From contig NZ_RBCJ01000003.1 in the NCBI RefSeq assembly GCF_003626755.1, forward strand, positions 62,001 to 126,000: DNA of 64,000 nucleotides, in the 5' to 3' direction. Below are positions 42,042 to 50,616 of the stretch, in pieces (the stretch's first letter is position 1; every line of letters starts with the position of its first letter). Source of the DNA: Ulvibacterium marinum. Lineage in GTDB: Bacteria > Bacteroidota > Bacteroidia > Flavobacteriales > Flavobacteriaceae. Both the position numbers and the translations under genes were made by a program. The notes below the pieces were generated by a model. It was not told the DNA's origin, ran no database searches, and saw only the letters and a program-made list of their open reading frames with translations.

Positions 42042-45000
42042 TTAAATTTTAATGTTCATGCCAAACGTATATACTCCGGCTATGGGATAGGTCTGTTGAT
42101 CCCTACCATTTGCCACTTCAGGGGAAAAGCCATTGTAATCAAATAAGGTCAAAGGCCGTTCGGCGGTTAGATAAAGTCGAATCTTTGGTGCAAATTTTCC
42201 TGTCAGCTGAGGTAATGTGTAACCTAGGGTAACATTCTGCAAGCGGACAAAATCACCATCTTCAACAAAAAAACTATTCAGAAATTCGTTGCTCCAGGAG
42301 TTTTTTATTCCCCTAGCAGAGGGATAGCTATTGGTACTTCCGGGGCCTGTCCATCGGTTTAGGGCAAAATCCCGATCAATATTGGGATCCGGCGTCTGTC
42401 GTATGGCAAAGCGTCTCATGTTTGCAATGACATGACCTCCCTGACCTATTACATTTAAGGAAAAATCGAAAGCCTTGTAATTGATCCCTAGGTTAAAGCC
42501 AAAGGTATAGGAAGGCAAATAGGATCCTAGGTCTACCCTATCCTGTGCATCGATCAATCCATCTCCGTTGTGATCTACATATCTGAAATCCCCTGGTTCT
42601 ATGGTACGTCCACCGTTAATTGCGGCCACGGCCGCGGGATCGGACTGAATCTCCTCGGGAGTCTGGTAGACCCCGTCTACCTCAAGGCCAAAGAAGTGAT
42701 TTATGGATCGCCCTACTATGGATCGTTGGGCAGTATCCCCACCAGTAAGCAGATTTTCCTGACCGTCCAAATCCAACACCTCATTTTTTAAGGTGGCTAT
42801 ATTGCCCCCGATCGTATAACTGAAATCGGGTGAAACCTGCTTGTTCCAATTCAGTGCCAGTTCAAAACCGGAATTTCGTATTCCTCCCACGTTCTGCCTC
42901 AATTCTCCTGCAACCAAAAGTCTTGATACCGGAATTACGGCATCTTCGGTATCCCTAATGTAATAATCGGATTCAATAGACAATTGATTGTCGAACAACC
43001 TTGCCGTAAGGCCAAAGTTGGTTTCCGCAGTTCTCTCCCACCGCAAGGCCACAAAATCACTACTTGTTACGGTGCCCGAAAATGGGATGTCACCAAAATT
43101 GGCAAGCACCTCTTCAGAAGTGATGTCGCCCTCACTGGCAGCAACATTGGCGTTACCCAATTCACCCCAGCTGGCCCGTAGCTTCAGGAAATCGAAAATG
43201 CCATTATTCTGCATAAAAGGCTCCTGGGAAACTACCCAACCTGCACCAAAGGCAGGGAAATACCCCCATTTTTCCTGATACTTACTGGTGCCGTCCGCAC
43301 GAAACGTTCCATACAATAAATACTTATTGTCAAAATTATAGGCCACACGACCGAAATAGGAAAGAAAATATTCCCGTCTTCCGTCATCCCCGGTAACCCT
43401 TGTATTGTTTTCCATATCCACAATAGTCTGGGCCAAATCCAGGAAATAGGCCTCATCACCAATTCCGGGACCTATAGGAAAATTTAGCCCCTTTGCTTCC
43501 AACAGCTCAAAAGAAAGGTCCCTAAAGGCAGTACCTCCCAAGACGGTAAGGTTATGTTTTCCAAAACTATCATTATAGGTAAGGGTATTGTCCCAAGTCT
43601 GCTCTGAGAAGGTTTGGTTCTTTTTAATTAATTCCGCATTTTCCCTGAAGGCGTTTCCGGTACCAAAGAAATAGGGAAACCTCAACTCTCGGGTCTCTAT
43701 GGTTTCAAAGTTGTGGTAATACGCCGTTTTAAAGGTCAATTTTTCAGGGATGACTTGGTAACTAAGATCTAGTGCCATTAAGGTATTTCGTATTCTATCC
43801 CTATTTTCTGTATTCTCCATGAGTGGAAAGGGGTTTTGTGGGCCCCTGTATCCTAAATCCTGTGCATTGGCATAAGGTCTAGGAAACGCATCCGTTTTGG
43901 ATGGGTCCAAGACTGGCATTACCGGTACGGCGGAATAGGCTGAAGCAAAAGCGGCTTCTTCCGGTCGGAAACGGGTAGCGTTGCTAAAAAGGGTTGAAAT
44001 TCCGGCTTGTAGTCTATCGCTTAAGTCAACATTTAGCTTGCCCCTAATGTTAAATCGTTCAAAATCATTTTTCATCCTGAGCACACCTTCCTGCTCAAAA
44101 TAGTTTAATCCAAGGGAATAGGTTGAGTTTTCCGATCCCCCAGTAGCCCCCAAACTATGGTTTTGTATGTGAGCATGACGAAGGATTAGATCATACCAAT
44201 CCGTATTTACATCCGGTATGTTGGGATTGATTCTGCTCCTTCCATAGCGTTGGATGGCATTTTCAATGAACTGGGCCTCCGCATCGGAACCGGACTCCCG
44301 TGCCACGGTGGCAAATTGTTCCGAATTGGACAATCTTACCACATTTTGGGCTATCTGGACACCTTGGTACCCGTCATACGTAATCTGGGCCTTTTGATTT
44401 TTTTTCCCGGATTTGGTCTGGATCAAGACTACCCCATTTGCCGCCCTTACTCCATAAATGGCAGAGGCAGAGGCATCTTTAAGCACTGAAATGGTCTCGA
44501 TGTCCTCATTGTTCAAAAAATCGATATCATCGTAAAAGGCACCGTCAACAATATACAGCGGTGTTGAGGGGTCAAAACTATCTCCAATATTGTTGTCATA
44601 AGACCCAATACCCCGAACCCGTATAGTAGGTGCCGCACCAGGGGCGCCGCTAGTAACCACTTGGAGACCGGCAACCTTACCTTGTAAGGACTGCATGGGT
44701 GCGCCTGCGGGTGTTTTGGTAATATCTTCCGATTCAATGGTAGTAATTGCACCCGTTAAATCAGCTTTCTTTTGTGTGCCATACCCCACAACTACTACTT
44801 CGTCCAACGCTTGCGTGTCCTCCTGTAGGGTTATGTTAAGGGTACTCTGTCCATTGACCGGAACCTCCTGGGTGGTATAACCAATATAACTGATGACCAA
44901 GGTTGCATCGGTTGGTACATCGGCTAGGGTAAAGTTCCCATCAAAATCAGTCTGCGTGCCTATGGTAGTCCCCTTTACGATTATTGAGGCCCCCGGCAGT

Positions 45001-45110
45001 AGATTGCCTGTATTGTCCGATATCGTTCCAGATACTGTAATATCCTGAGCGAATACCACAAATTGAAACATAAAAAATGAAATCGACAATAAAACGCTTT
45101 TTAATTTCAT
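42042..45110 (-). CDS. susC: SusC/RagA-family TonB-dependent outer-membrane transporter
   Basis: The 1022-residue protein has a signal peptide (ends VVFAQ), an N-terminal carboxypeptidase-like domain (about 24-98: ITVSGTISDNTGNLLPGASIIVKGT), a TonB-box region (DEVVVVGYGTQKK), a plug (ADLTGAITTIES; SLQGKVAGLQV; IRVRGIGSYDNN) and a 22-strand barrel to the C terminus (IAGVYTFGMNIKI). It imports oligosaccharides using TonB energy, paired with SusD. It is the first gene of the PUL operon, and its upstream region carries paired direct repeats shared with the upstream peptide gene. The symbol denotes the family only. Confidence 0.94.
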   Translation of the reverse strand: MKLKSVLLSISFFMFQFVVFAQDITVSGTISDNTGNLLPGASIIVKGTTIGTQTDFDGNFTLADVPTDATLVISYIGYTTQEVPVNGQSTLNITLQEDTQALDEVVVVGYGTQKKADLTGAITTIESEDITKTPAGAPMQSLQGKVAGLQVVTSGAPGAAPTIRVRGIGSYDNNIGDSFDPSTPLYIVDGAFYDDIDFLNNEDIETISVLKDASASAIYGVRAANGVVLIQTKSGKKNQKAQITYDGYQGVQIAQNVVRLSNSEQFATVARESGSDAEAQFIENAIQRYGRSRINPNIPDVNTDWYDLILRHAHIQNHSLGATGGSENSTYSLGLNYFEQEGVLRMKNDFERFNIRGKLNVDLSDRLQAGISTLFSNATRFRPEEAAFASAYSAVPVMPVLDPSKTDAFPRPYANAQDLGYRGPQNPFPLMENTENRDRIRNTLMALDLSYQVIPEKLTFKTAYYHNFETIETRELRFPYFFGTGNAFRENAELIKKNQTFSEQTWDNTLTYNDSFGKHNLTVLGGTAFRDLSFELLEAKGLNFPIGPGIGDEAYFLDLAQTIVDMENNTRVTGDDGRREYFLSYFGRVAYNFDNKYLLYGTFRADGTSKYQEKWGYFPAFGAGWVVSQEPFMQNNGIFDFLKLRASWGELGNANVAASEGDITSEEVLANFGDIPFSGTVTSSDFVALRWERTAETNFGLTARLFDNQLSIESDYYIRDTEDAVIPVSRLLVAGELRQNVGGIRNSGFELALNWNKQVSPDFSYTIGGNIATLKNEVLDLDGQENLLTGGDTAQRSIVGRSINHFFGLEVDGVYQTPEEIQSDPAAVAAINGGRTIEPGDFRYVDHNGDGLIDAQDRVDLGSYLPSYTFGFNLGINYKAFDFSLNVIGQGGHVIANMRRFAIRQTPDPNIDRDFALNRWTGPGSTNSYPSARGIKNSWSNEFLNSFFVEDGDFVRLQNVTLGYTLPQLTGKFAPKIRLYLTAERPLTLFDYNGFSPEVANGRDQQTYPIAGVYTFGMNIKI

Positions 45111-45180
45111 ATTTGTTCATTAATTGAGTTAGATTATTGCCAAATTAGTAAAACAAATCAGCGCTAAGTCGAGAAAGGAT

Positions 45181-45198
45181 TACATAAAAAATACATCA
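45181..45198 (-). promoter_or_regulatory. Paired direct repeat upstream of susC (proximal site)
   Basis: TACATAA (45181) and TACATCA (45192) are separated by exactly 11 bases start to start, one DNA turn. The pair lies 34 bases from a -7-like element and 71 bases from the susC ATG. The same arrangement occurs at 47589-47606. A LuxR-type activator bound as a tandem dimer is the likely reader. Confidence 0.6.
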
Positions 45199-45279
45199 GG
45201 TACTACTGCACCCAAAGGCCTTATTTATCCTACGATTGCAGTATTTATTACGTTCGGAGAACTTAAATTTTTAACATTG

Positions 45280-45297
45280 TGATGTGGTAATGATGTA
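45280..45297 (-). promoter_or_regulatory. Paired direct repeat upstream of susC (distal, reverse orientation)
   Basis: TGATGTG (45280) and TGATGTA (45291) repeat with the same 11-base period in the opposite orientation to the proximal pair, 99 bases further upstream. The layout is mirrored at 47692-47709. Confidence 0.55.
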
Positions 45298-45670
45298 GTT
45301 GAATTATGTTAAATATGGAATCCGAAAAAGTTATGGATTGGTGATTCTTGTTGGATTTAGTGGGTTGCCTGATAAGATCTTATGAATAGTCCAAACTATA
45401 TTTTACTGCAATATTCCTATATATGATGAAAAATTCTCTCCAATGGACACCATTTTCTCTTGAAAGAAAGGTTAGGTTTCAAGGTTTTATTGTTATGAAA
45501 ATCGATTCTTGGTAGATATTCAAAAATACCTTTTTGGAGTTAAAATCTCAAAATGTTTCCAATCCTCAACTCCTTCGATGGAACGATCCAATTGGTGAAC
45601 GAATGATATGTATGAAGCATCAATGCCTTATTGTATGGATTTGGTGGAGTAGGCCCTTAAGAAAGGTTTC

Positions 45671-46861
45671 TCAGATTTTATTTAAAACCCGAATATTCCC
45701 ACTAGAGCAAAACTCCACTAATTGGTATTTTTCTTTGTTTAATTTATACCTTCTGGTAGGGAATGATTGAATAAAAAAACCACCCCTGTACAATAAAGAT
45801 CTGGGCATTTTCAATTTTTTTATCTTCTTGAAGTGAACTTGATTTTCATTTACAGAATTTTTGCAAATTTCAATGCTAAATCTGTTTAATTTATATGTTC
45901 CGGTTCTTACCCCTTTCATTTTGATGCTCAGCTGACCTGAAAGAAAGTAATCTATTTTAAAAAGCATTTTATTAAGATTTGGAAGTATTCTATTGTACCA
46001 GGAGTTGGCCAAAAGGCCTGTAAATGAGATCAATTTATTTTTTCTGATCAAATACTTATCAATGTAGAATGTGTCCGGAACAAGGGGCCATTCTTTTTTT
46101 CTAGTGTACCTATTTGCCTTATAAAGAATCAAATGGTAGAGCAATACTTCAAATTCGTTTTTAAACGAGAGCACTCCTTTTTCCCACTTCAATTGGCCAG
46201 GGAGCCCTTCAATGACCAAAAAATCAAAATGAACTTTTAAATTGTTTTCCTTTTGTTCTCTTTTAATGACGTGATGCATACTTTCTATATCACAATCAAT
46301 ATCAAAAATATCACCTCCCTCCTGCAAATAGCGGTGACGAAAATTGCACTCATCAAAACAGTAATGGGTATCTGACCGGAACACTTTTTTAAAGTCCCTA
46401 CTTTTCCTAAAAAGCGTGTTGATTTTGTTGTTGTTTTTAAACAACATAAAAGATCCTGTAGGATAATCGTTTCTTACGGAAATGATTTCGTAGTTATCCA
46501 GCAGTTCATTGGTCATGAATTCCCGTATTCTTCCAAATACAATGTCTATGTCCGTAATTCCCCAGAACGGATAGGTCGTGATGTATTCCGAAAAAATAAC
46601 ACCATAGGCCGGTTTAAAATCACATAATTTATAAGCACTCTTAATGGTTACTTCAAAACCAAGTTTTTCCGTTGCCAAAAGATTGAATTCCTTTATGGTA
46701 AATGAAATTACCTTTATATTTTCAGGGAGATTCTTAGGAGTGGGGCAATCCGAAAAAATAATGAAATCTATGGTGGGGTTAGTGGCACATGATTTTAAAA
46801 ACAAATCAAAATACCACGGAAATTTACCAAAGTAACATGTTATGAGGAGTATTTTAGGCAT
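45671..46861 (-). CDS. DUF6625-like glycosyltransferase
   Basis: From the ATG at 46861 the product has 396 residues (an in-frame ATG at 46870 adds three). The N terminus MPKILLITCYFGKFPWYFD, then FIIFSDCPTP, FSEYITTYPFWGITDIDIVFGRI and VRNDYPTGSFMLFKNN fit GT-A-like enzymes of the DUF6625 type, with DIDIVFG as a DxD-like metal/nucleotide-sugar site. No signal or membrane segment is present. The C-terminal 100 residues are basic and unassigned. It sits between the PUL and a cysteine-rich leader peptide gene; it may modify that peptide or an envelope glycan (inference). Confidence 0.75.
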   Translation of the reverse strand: MPKILLITCYFGKFPWYFDLFLKSCATNPTIDFIIFSDCPTPKNLPENIKVISFTIKEFNLLATEKLGFEVTIKSAYKLCDFKPAYGVIFSEYITTYPFWGITDIDIVFGRIREFMTNELLDNYEIISVRNDYPTGSFMLFKNNNKINTLFRKSRDFKKVFRSDTHYCFDECNFRHRYLQEGGDIFDIDCDIESMHHVIKREQKENNLKVHFDFLVIEGLPGQLKWEKGVLSFKNEFEVLLYHLILYKANRYTRKKEWPLVPDTFYIDKYLIRKNKLISFTGLLANSWYNRILPNLNKMLFKIDYFLSGQLSIKMKGVRTGTYKLNRFSIEICKNSVNENQVHFKKIKKLKMPRSLLYRGGFFIQSFPTRRYKLNKEKYQLVEFCSSGNIRVLNKI

Positions 46862-47116
46862 GGTAAACATATCATTTTTATTAATTCACTGGAGTGGAGA
46901 ATAAAACTTATTGGATTCATAAATTGGATTCTCCTAATCTTTTTCGCAGGTGGCTGAATTTTTAATATGGATTTCCACATGACTTTATGGTGGTCAGTAG
47001 AACTTAGGCTCAGGGTTGTGGCCTCAATTGCAAAAGGATTTCTGGTTCCCCGCTGATTTTATAAACTTCTTCGCAATAACGGCTCAATGACTATTAAAAT
47101 TGGACAAGCAAAACCA

Positions 47117-47146
47117 ATAGGGCACTTTGACCTTAAAGTACCCTAT
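47117..47146 (-). terminator. Hairpin downstream of the leader-peptide gene
   Basis: ATAGGGCACTTT and AAAGTACCCTAT pair over 12 positions with one mismatch around a 6-base loop, 9 bases after the peptide stop on the minus strand; a weak T-rich tail (TGGTTTTG) follows. It fits a partial terminator separating the peptide from the glycosyltransferase gene. Confidence 0.5.
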
Positions 47147-47154
47147 AGTGCTAT

Positions 47155-47373
47155 CTAACAGACGGTGTCCTCAACAGCACAGCATGCTACTCCTCCATGG
47201 CCATCACAGATATGGTAATAAGACGGGCTGCAATTTGGGAGACCCCGCGAGAGTAGTCCGTCTGCACATCTTATCTCATAAACATCATAACCGGTACTGC
47301 CGCCACCGGCAATCATTCTCATTTCTTTTCTAGTCAAAGTTTCCTTCAACTGTTTAAAACTAATTTTCTTCAT
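47155..47373 (-). CDS. Cysteine-rich double-glycine leader peptide (possible RiPP or bacteriocin precursor)
   Basis: This 72-residue peptide has a Bacteroidota-type leader MKKISFKQLKETLTRKEMRMIAGG, in which LTRKEMRMIAGG is the double-glycine cleavage motif recognised by C39-peptidase exporters (cut after Gly23-Gly24). The predicted mature part (about 48 residues) contains six cysteines (36, 48, 56, 64, 65, 72), enough for three disulfides or thioether rings, and is Gly/Tyr-rich. No maturation enzyme or exporter is adjacent, only a glycosyltransferase downstream. Activity (bacteriocin, signal or surface peptide) is unknown. Confidence 0.72.
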   Translation of the reverse strand: MKKISFKQLKETLTRKEMRMIAGGGSTGYDVYEIRCADGLLSRGLPNCSPSYYHICDGHGGVACCAVEDTVC

Positions 47374-47588
47374 AATGGAATATTGATGAAATTATGCCTA
47401 CTCTATTCTAGCTTTTCGGCTTCCGCTATACTTTTGTATTGGCTCCGATTATCTATCAACTCATTTTTAAGAATGGTAAGCCCAAGAATTCGTTTATTGA
47501 GAGATCTGTGTTGCCGAGAGTTGCATTAAAGCATAGTTTTAGACTTTTTAAAAGTATCTAAACAATCTCAAAAAAGTAGGTAAAGTAC

Positions 47589-47606
47589 TACATAAAAAGT
47601 ACATCA
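47589..47606 (-). promoter_or_regulatory. Paired direct repeat upstream of the leader peptide (proximal site)
   Basis: TACATAA (47589) and TACATCA (47600) repeat with an 11-base period, 33 bases from the -7-like element, matching the susC site in sequence (15 of the 18 bases align without gaps as TACATAAAAA.TACATCA) and spacing. Confidence 0.6.
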
Positions 47607-47691
47607 TGATATTTCAATCTTTCAAAAAGAAAGAATTTACGTTATAGTACTATACTATTTACGTGTAATTTTATGAAGAAAAAACAAAGAA

Positions 47692-47709
47692 TGATGTAGT
47701 ATTGATGTA
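47692..47709 (-). promoter_or_regulatory. Paired direct repeat upstream of the leader peptide (distal, reverse orientation)
   Basis: TGATGTA occurs at 47692 and 47703 (11-base period), 103 bases upstream of the proximal pair and about 20 bases past the regulator stop codon. Same orientation and layout as at 45280-45297. Confidence 0.55.
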
Positions 47710-47729
47710 CTAGAAATTAGTTATTTTAA

Positions 47730-50483
47730 CTACTTTAGAGTAATTAGGAAGTTAGAAAGGTTTTGGGAACTGTCCATTTTGAGCTTTTTTCTTAGCCGGT
47801 ATCGATGTATTTCAACACCCCGTATGGTTATACCCATTAAAGGAGCAATTTCCTTGGAAGAAAGATTCATTTTCAAATAGGCGCAAAGCTTTAGGTCTTT
47901 GGGAGTAAGATCCGGAAATTGTTGTAGCAGATTTTCAAAAAAGTCCTCGTGGAGTTCCTTGAAATTTACCTCAAAATGATTCCAATCCTCATCCTCGTTT
48001 ATGGAGCTGTTCAGTTTTTTGGAGAGTGAGCGATACCGCTGTTTGTTGGAAAATTCATTTTTGTGAAGCACGAGCATTTCCTTCAGTTCCAATATCAATT
48101 CGTTCTTTTTTACCATATCCATGGTGGTCCGGGCCAATTCTTTTTGCTTCTGTTTTATTTCCCTTTCCAATTTTTCCTTTTCCAAAGCGGCCAGCCGTTC
48201 TTCCTGTTCCCTTTGTAACTGCTCTTTTAGCTTATCATGCTTTCGTCTAAGCTTTTGTTTATTGTAGTAACGTACTAAAAATACTAACCCTATCAAACCC
48301 ATGACATAAAGGGCAATACTCAGTTTGGAGAGGAACCAAGGCGGGGCTATTTCAAATTGGATTGTAAGGGGAGCGGACCTTTTATTGTCCATACTTACCG
48401 TAGATATCCGGATTTGATAGTCGCCATGTGGCAAATTCTGAAAATCTAGGGTACCCTCATCGGTGATTTGGGATTTTGAACTGGGACCACTGAGCTCATA
48501 ATGATATCTTGGCTTTACCAAACTTGGAGCGGAGACCTGTAAGCGTATTTCCTTTGCATATCTATTGGGAATATGAAATGATGAGGAATCAATGGAATGG
48601 AGGCGCTCCCCATCCCTAAAATAACTGAGTTTGGGAACAGGAAGTGTAAAATTCCCCAAACGATTTTGTAATTGTGAAATGTTGATTCTGCCAAATCCAT
48701 CACTTAAGGTCAAAAGATAAATGGAATCGTTTTGTTTGAATACATTTTCAGCATCCGGTACCAACCGTTGCTCCAAGGTCGGTTCCGATATGGATATATT
48801 CTCGGTCTTTAAATTCGTATAACTTATTTCATTATTGCCTTCCCCGTTCAAAAACCAAAAATTAGTGCCGTCCGTATAAATAAGGTCTTTATGGGTATAC
48901 GGCTGAAACTCTTCAAAAATGGCAACTTTTCCAAGTATGGCATCGTATTTATACCAAAGTCCTTCACTCTGTATAACGATCTGGTTTTTTATGTTGTATA
49001 GCTTTATGTTATAATTATTGGCAATGACATCTGTTCCAAATTCTTTGGTTTCCAAAATTTCACTTAGTTCAGGATTTAGTTCAAACCTGAACAGGCCTTT
49101 GTAGGGGTGAGCGGCCCAAACGGTCCGTTGATCTTCAAAACAAAGCCGTTTTATAGGATATCCCACACCTTTGATACGGGTTATCTGCCAGTCTCCATTT
49201 TGACTTTTTTGATATTTGGCAACCCCTGTATAGGTACCTTGCAAAAAGGTGTTCTCACTTTCTGGGACCTTTACCAATTGGTAGCCCCCGGTGATGTTGG
49301 ACACTTTTTCCAATTTATCCCCAACTATTTTGAAGGTTCCTGTATTATGGCCGGCGAATAATTCATTTTCTATTGTTTTTAAATCCCATACGTGACCTTG
49401 GGAACCGCTTACGAAATTCAATGTATTCCCCTCAAAGTAATAAATGCCCGTATTGCTTCCCAGATATACCGTATTTCCATGAACCAAAATATCATATACC
49501 GTCCCTAGGGCACCGGTATAGTCCGTATAGTAGGTAATAGGGGTATTAATATGAAGTTTGTCCAGACCATTGTCCAGCCCCGCCCATAATTGGTCTTGAA
49601 ATTGTGCCAGGGATAACACCGTATTGTTCTGAAGCCCTGTCTCCCTATTGATGTTTCTTGCCGTTTTTTGTTCAATATCATACAAATAAATACCATTCTT
49701 TATAGTCCCGAAAACCACTTCCTTTGAAGTTAGGAACAAAATTTTATTGAGTTGATGGAACTTCAAATCCTCATTTATAGCTTCTTCCCAAGGTTTTAAA
49801 GTTTCGTTATTATATAGATAGCAACCGTTTAATTTGGTTCCTATGAGCAATTCATCATTTAAGGTAGCCATATCGGTTACCGTTTTTCCGTTTAACAGCT
49901 CCTGATTCCCTAAGGAGATTAGCTCGTTGTCGGATAACCTAAATAGTTCATTTTGTCCCCCGGCCACGATGAGTTCACCCCTAAATAGAACCATATCGGA
50001 TACAAATGGGGTATTTACAACCGTTATTTCATTGTCCTTATAGATATAGATTCCGGCAACAGATCGGAAGATTATGGATTCCTTATAGGACAGGATTTCC
50101 CAGAACTCCTCACTGGTAAATTCATGGTCTTTTATCAGATGCGTGAGAGAGGTATATTGCAGCGTACCCACTTCATTCTTCATCCAAAATCCAAATTCCT
50201 CGTAAGATCCCGTAAAAATTTTACCATCTAGATAAGCCACAGAACGTATAATGGTTTTGTTGGGTAACTTGTTCAAGGTCCATTCTTCACCATTAAAATG
50301 AAGTAGCCCCGCATTGTTAGCCACAAAAAGCTCCCCATTTTCATCAACAGCGATTCCCCAGTTCTTACCCGCAGCATCGTACTCAAAAACCTTATAATTA
50401 TGAATGGGGGGCAAAAGCTCCTGTGCGCCCGACAAGAAGGGGATGCACAAAAAGAAGACACCATATATTAAAATGTGCCGCAT
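47730..50483 (-). CDS. Propeller / Y_Y_Y / LuxR-type transmembrane transcription regulator
   Basis: This 917-residue protein has a signal peptide (ends SGAQE), an extracytoplasmic beta-propeller region (about 30-620, repeated WGIAVDENGELFVANN- and LWAGLDNGLDKLHI-type blades), a Y_Y_Y domain (RYHYELSGPSSKSQ...DYQIRIS), one membrane segment (about 730-750), a long coiled coil and a C-terminal LuxR/NarL-type HTH (LTPKDLKLCAYLKMNLSSKEIAPLMGITIRGVEIHRYRLRKKL). It lacks kinase and receiver domains, so ligand sensing and DNA binding are in one chain. It is the likely reader of the paired 11-bp repeats upstream of the peptide gene and susC. Confidence 0.87.
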   Translation of the reverse strand: MRHILIYGVFFLCIPFLSGAQELLPPIHNYKVFEYDAAGKNWGIAVDENGELFVANNAGLLHFNGEEWTLNKLPNKTIIRSVAYLDGKIFTGSYEEFGFWMKNEVGTLQYTSLTHLIKDHEFTSEEFWEILSYKESIIFRSVAGIYIYKDNEITVVNTPFVSDMVLFRGELIVAGGQNELFRLSDNELISLGNQELLNGKTVTDMATLNDELLIGTKLNGCYLYNNETLKPWEEAINEDLKFHQLNKILFLTSKEVVFGTIKNGIYLYDIEQKTARNINRETGLQNNTVLSLAQFQDQLWAGLDNGLDKLHINTPITYYTDYTGALGTVYDILVHGNTVYLGSNTGIYYFEGNTLNFVSGSQGHVWDLKTIENELFAGHNTGTFKIVGDKLEKVSNITGGYQLVKVPESENTFLQGTYTGVAKYQKSQNGDWQITRIKGVGYPIKRLCFEDQRTVWAAHPYKGLFRFELNPELSEILETKEFGTDVIANNYNIKLYNIKNQIVIQSEGLWYKYDAILGKVAIFEEFQPYTHKDLIYTDGTNFWFLNGEGNNEISYTNLKTENISISEPTLEQRLVPDAENVFKQNDSIYLLTLSDGFGRINISQLQNRLGNFTLPVPKLSYFRDGERLHSIDSSSFHIPNRYAKEIRLQVSAPSLVKPRYHYELSGPSSKSQITDEGTLDFQNLPHGDYQIRISTVSMDNKRSAPLTIQFEIAPPWFLSKLSIALYVMGLIGLVFLVRYYNKQKLRRKHDKLKEQLQREQEERLAALEKEKLEREIKQKQKELARTTMDMVKKNELILELKEMLVLHKNEFSNKQRYRSLSKKLNSSINEDEDWNHFEVNFKELHEDFFENLLQQFPDLTPKDLKLCAYLKMNLSSKEIAPLMGITIRGVEIHRYRLRKKLKMDSSQNLSNFLITLK

Positions 50484-50616
50484 GCTTTGGTTTCAACAAT
50501 TGTATAGAAAGACATTCAAGATACGAAATTGAAAAGAAGACCTATGCCAAGAACTACTTTGAACCATTGGATTATTTTCATTTTCAATCTTCTGGGTAAT
50601 TTTTAGGAATATCAGT

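Larger units (their letters stand above)
45111..45670. other. susC upstream region
   Basis: No gene is supported in these 560 bases. The first 200 bases upstream of susC hold the predicted promoter (TAATTTG-like -7 element on the minus strand at 45141-45147) and two repeat pairs described separately. The remainder, including a plus-strand open frame over the end of the glycosyltransferase gene, looks non-coding. Confidence 0.5.
47374..47729. other. Upstream region of the leader-peptide gene
   Basis: These 356 AT-rich bases contain no gene. They hold a -7-like element (TACTTTTA on the minus strand, 47549-47556) and two repeat pairs with the same layout as upstream of susC. Confidence 0.5.

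Noticed and set aside
45534-45770. 78-codon plus-strand frame upstream of susC
   Set aside because: It overlaps the end of the glycosyltransferase gene antisense and has no protein-like motif; I could not support a transposase remnant.
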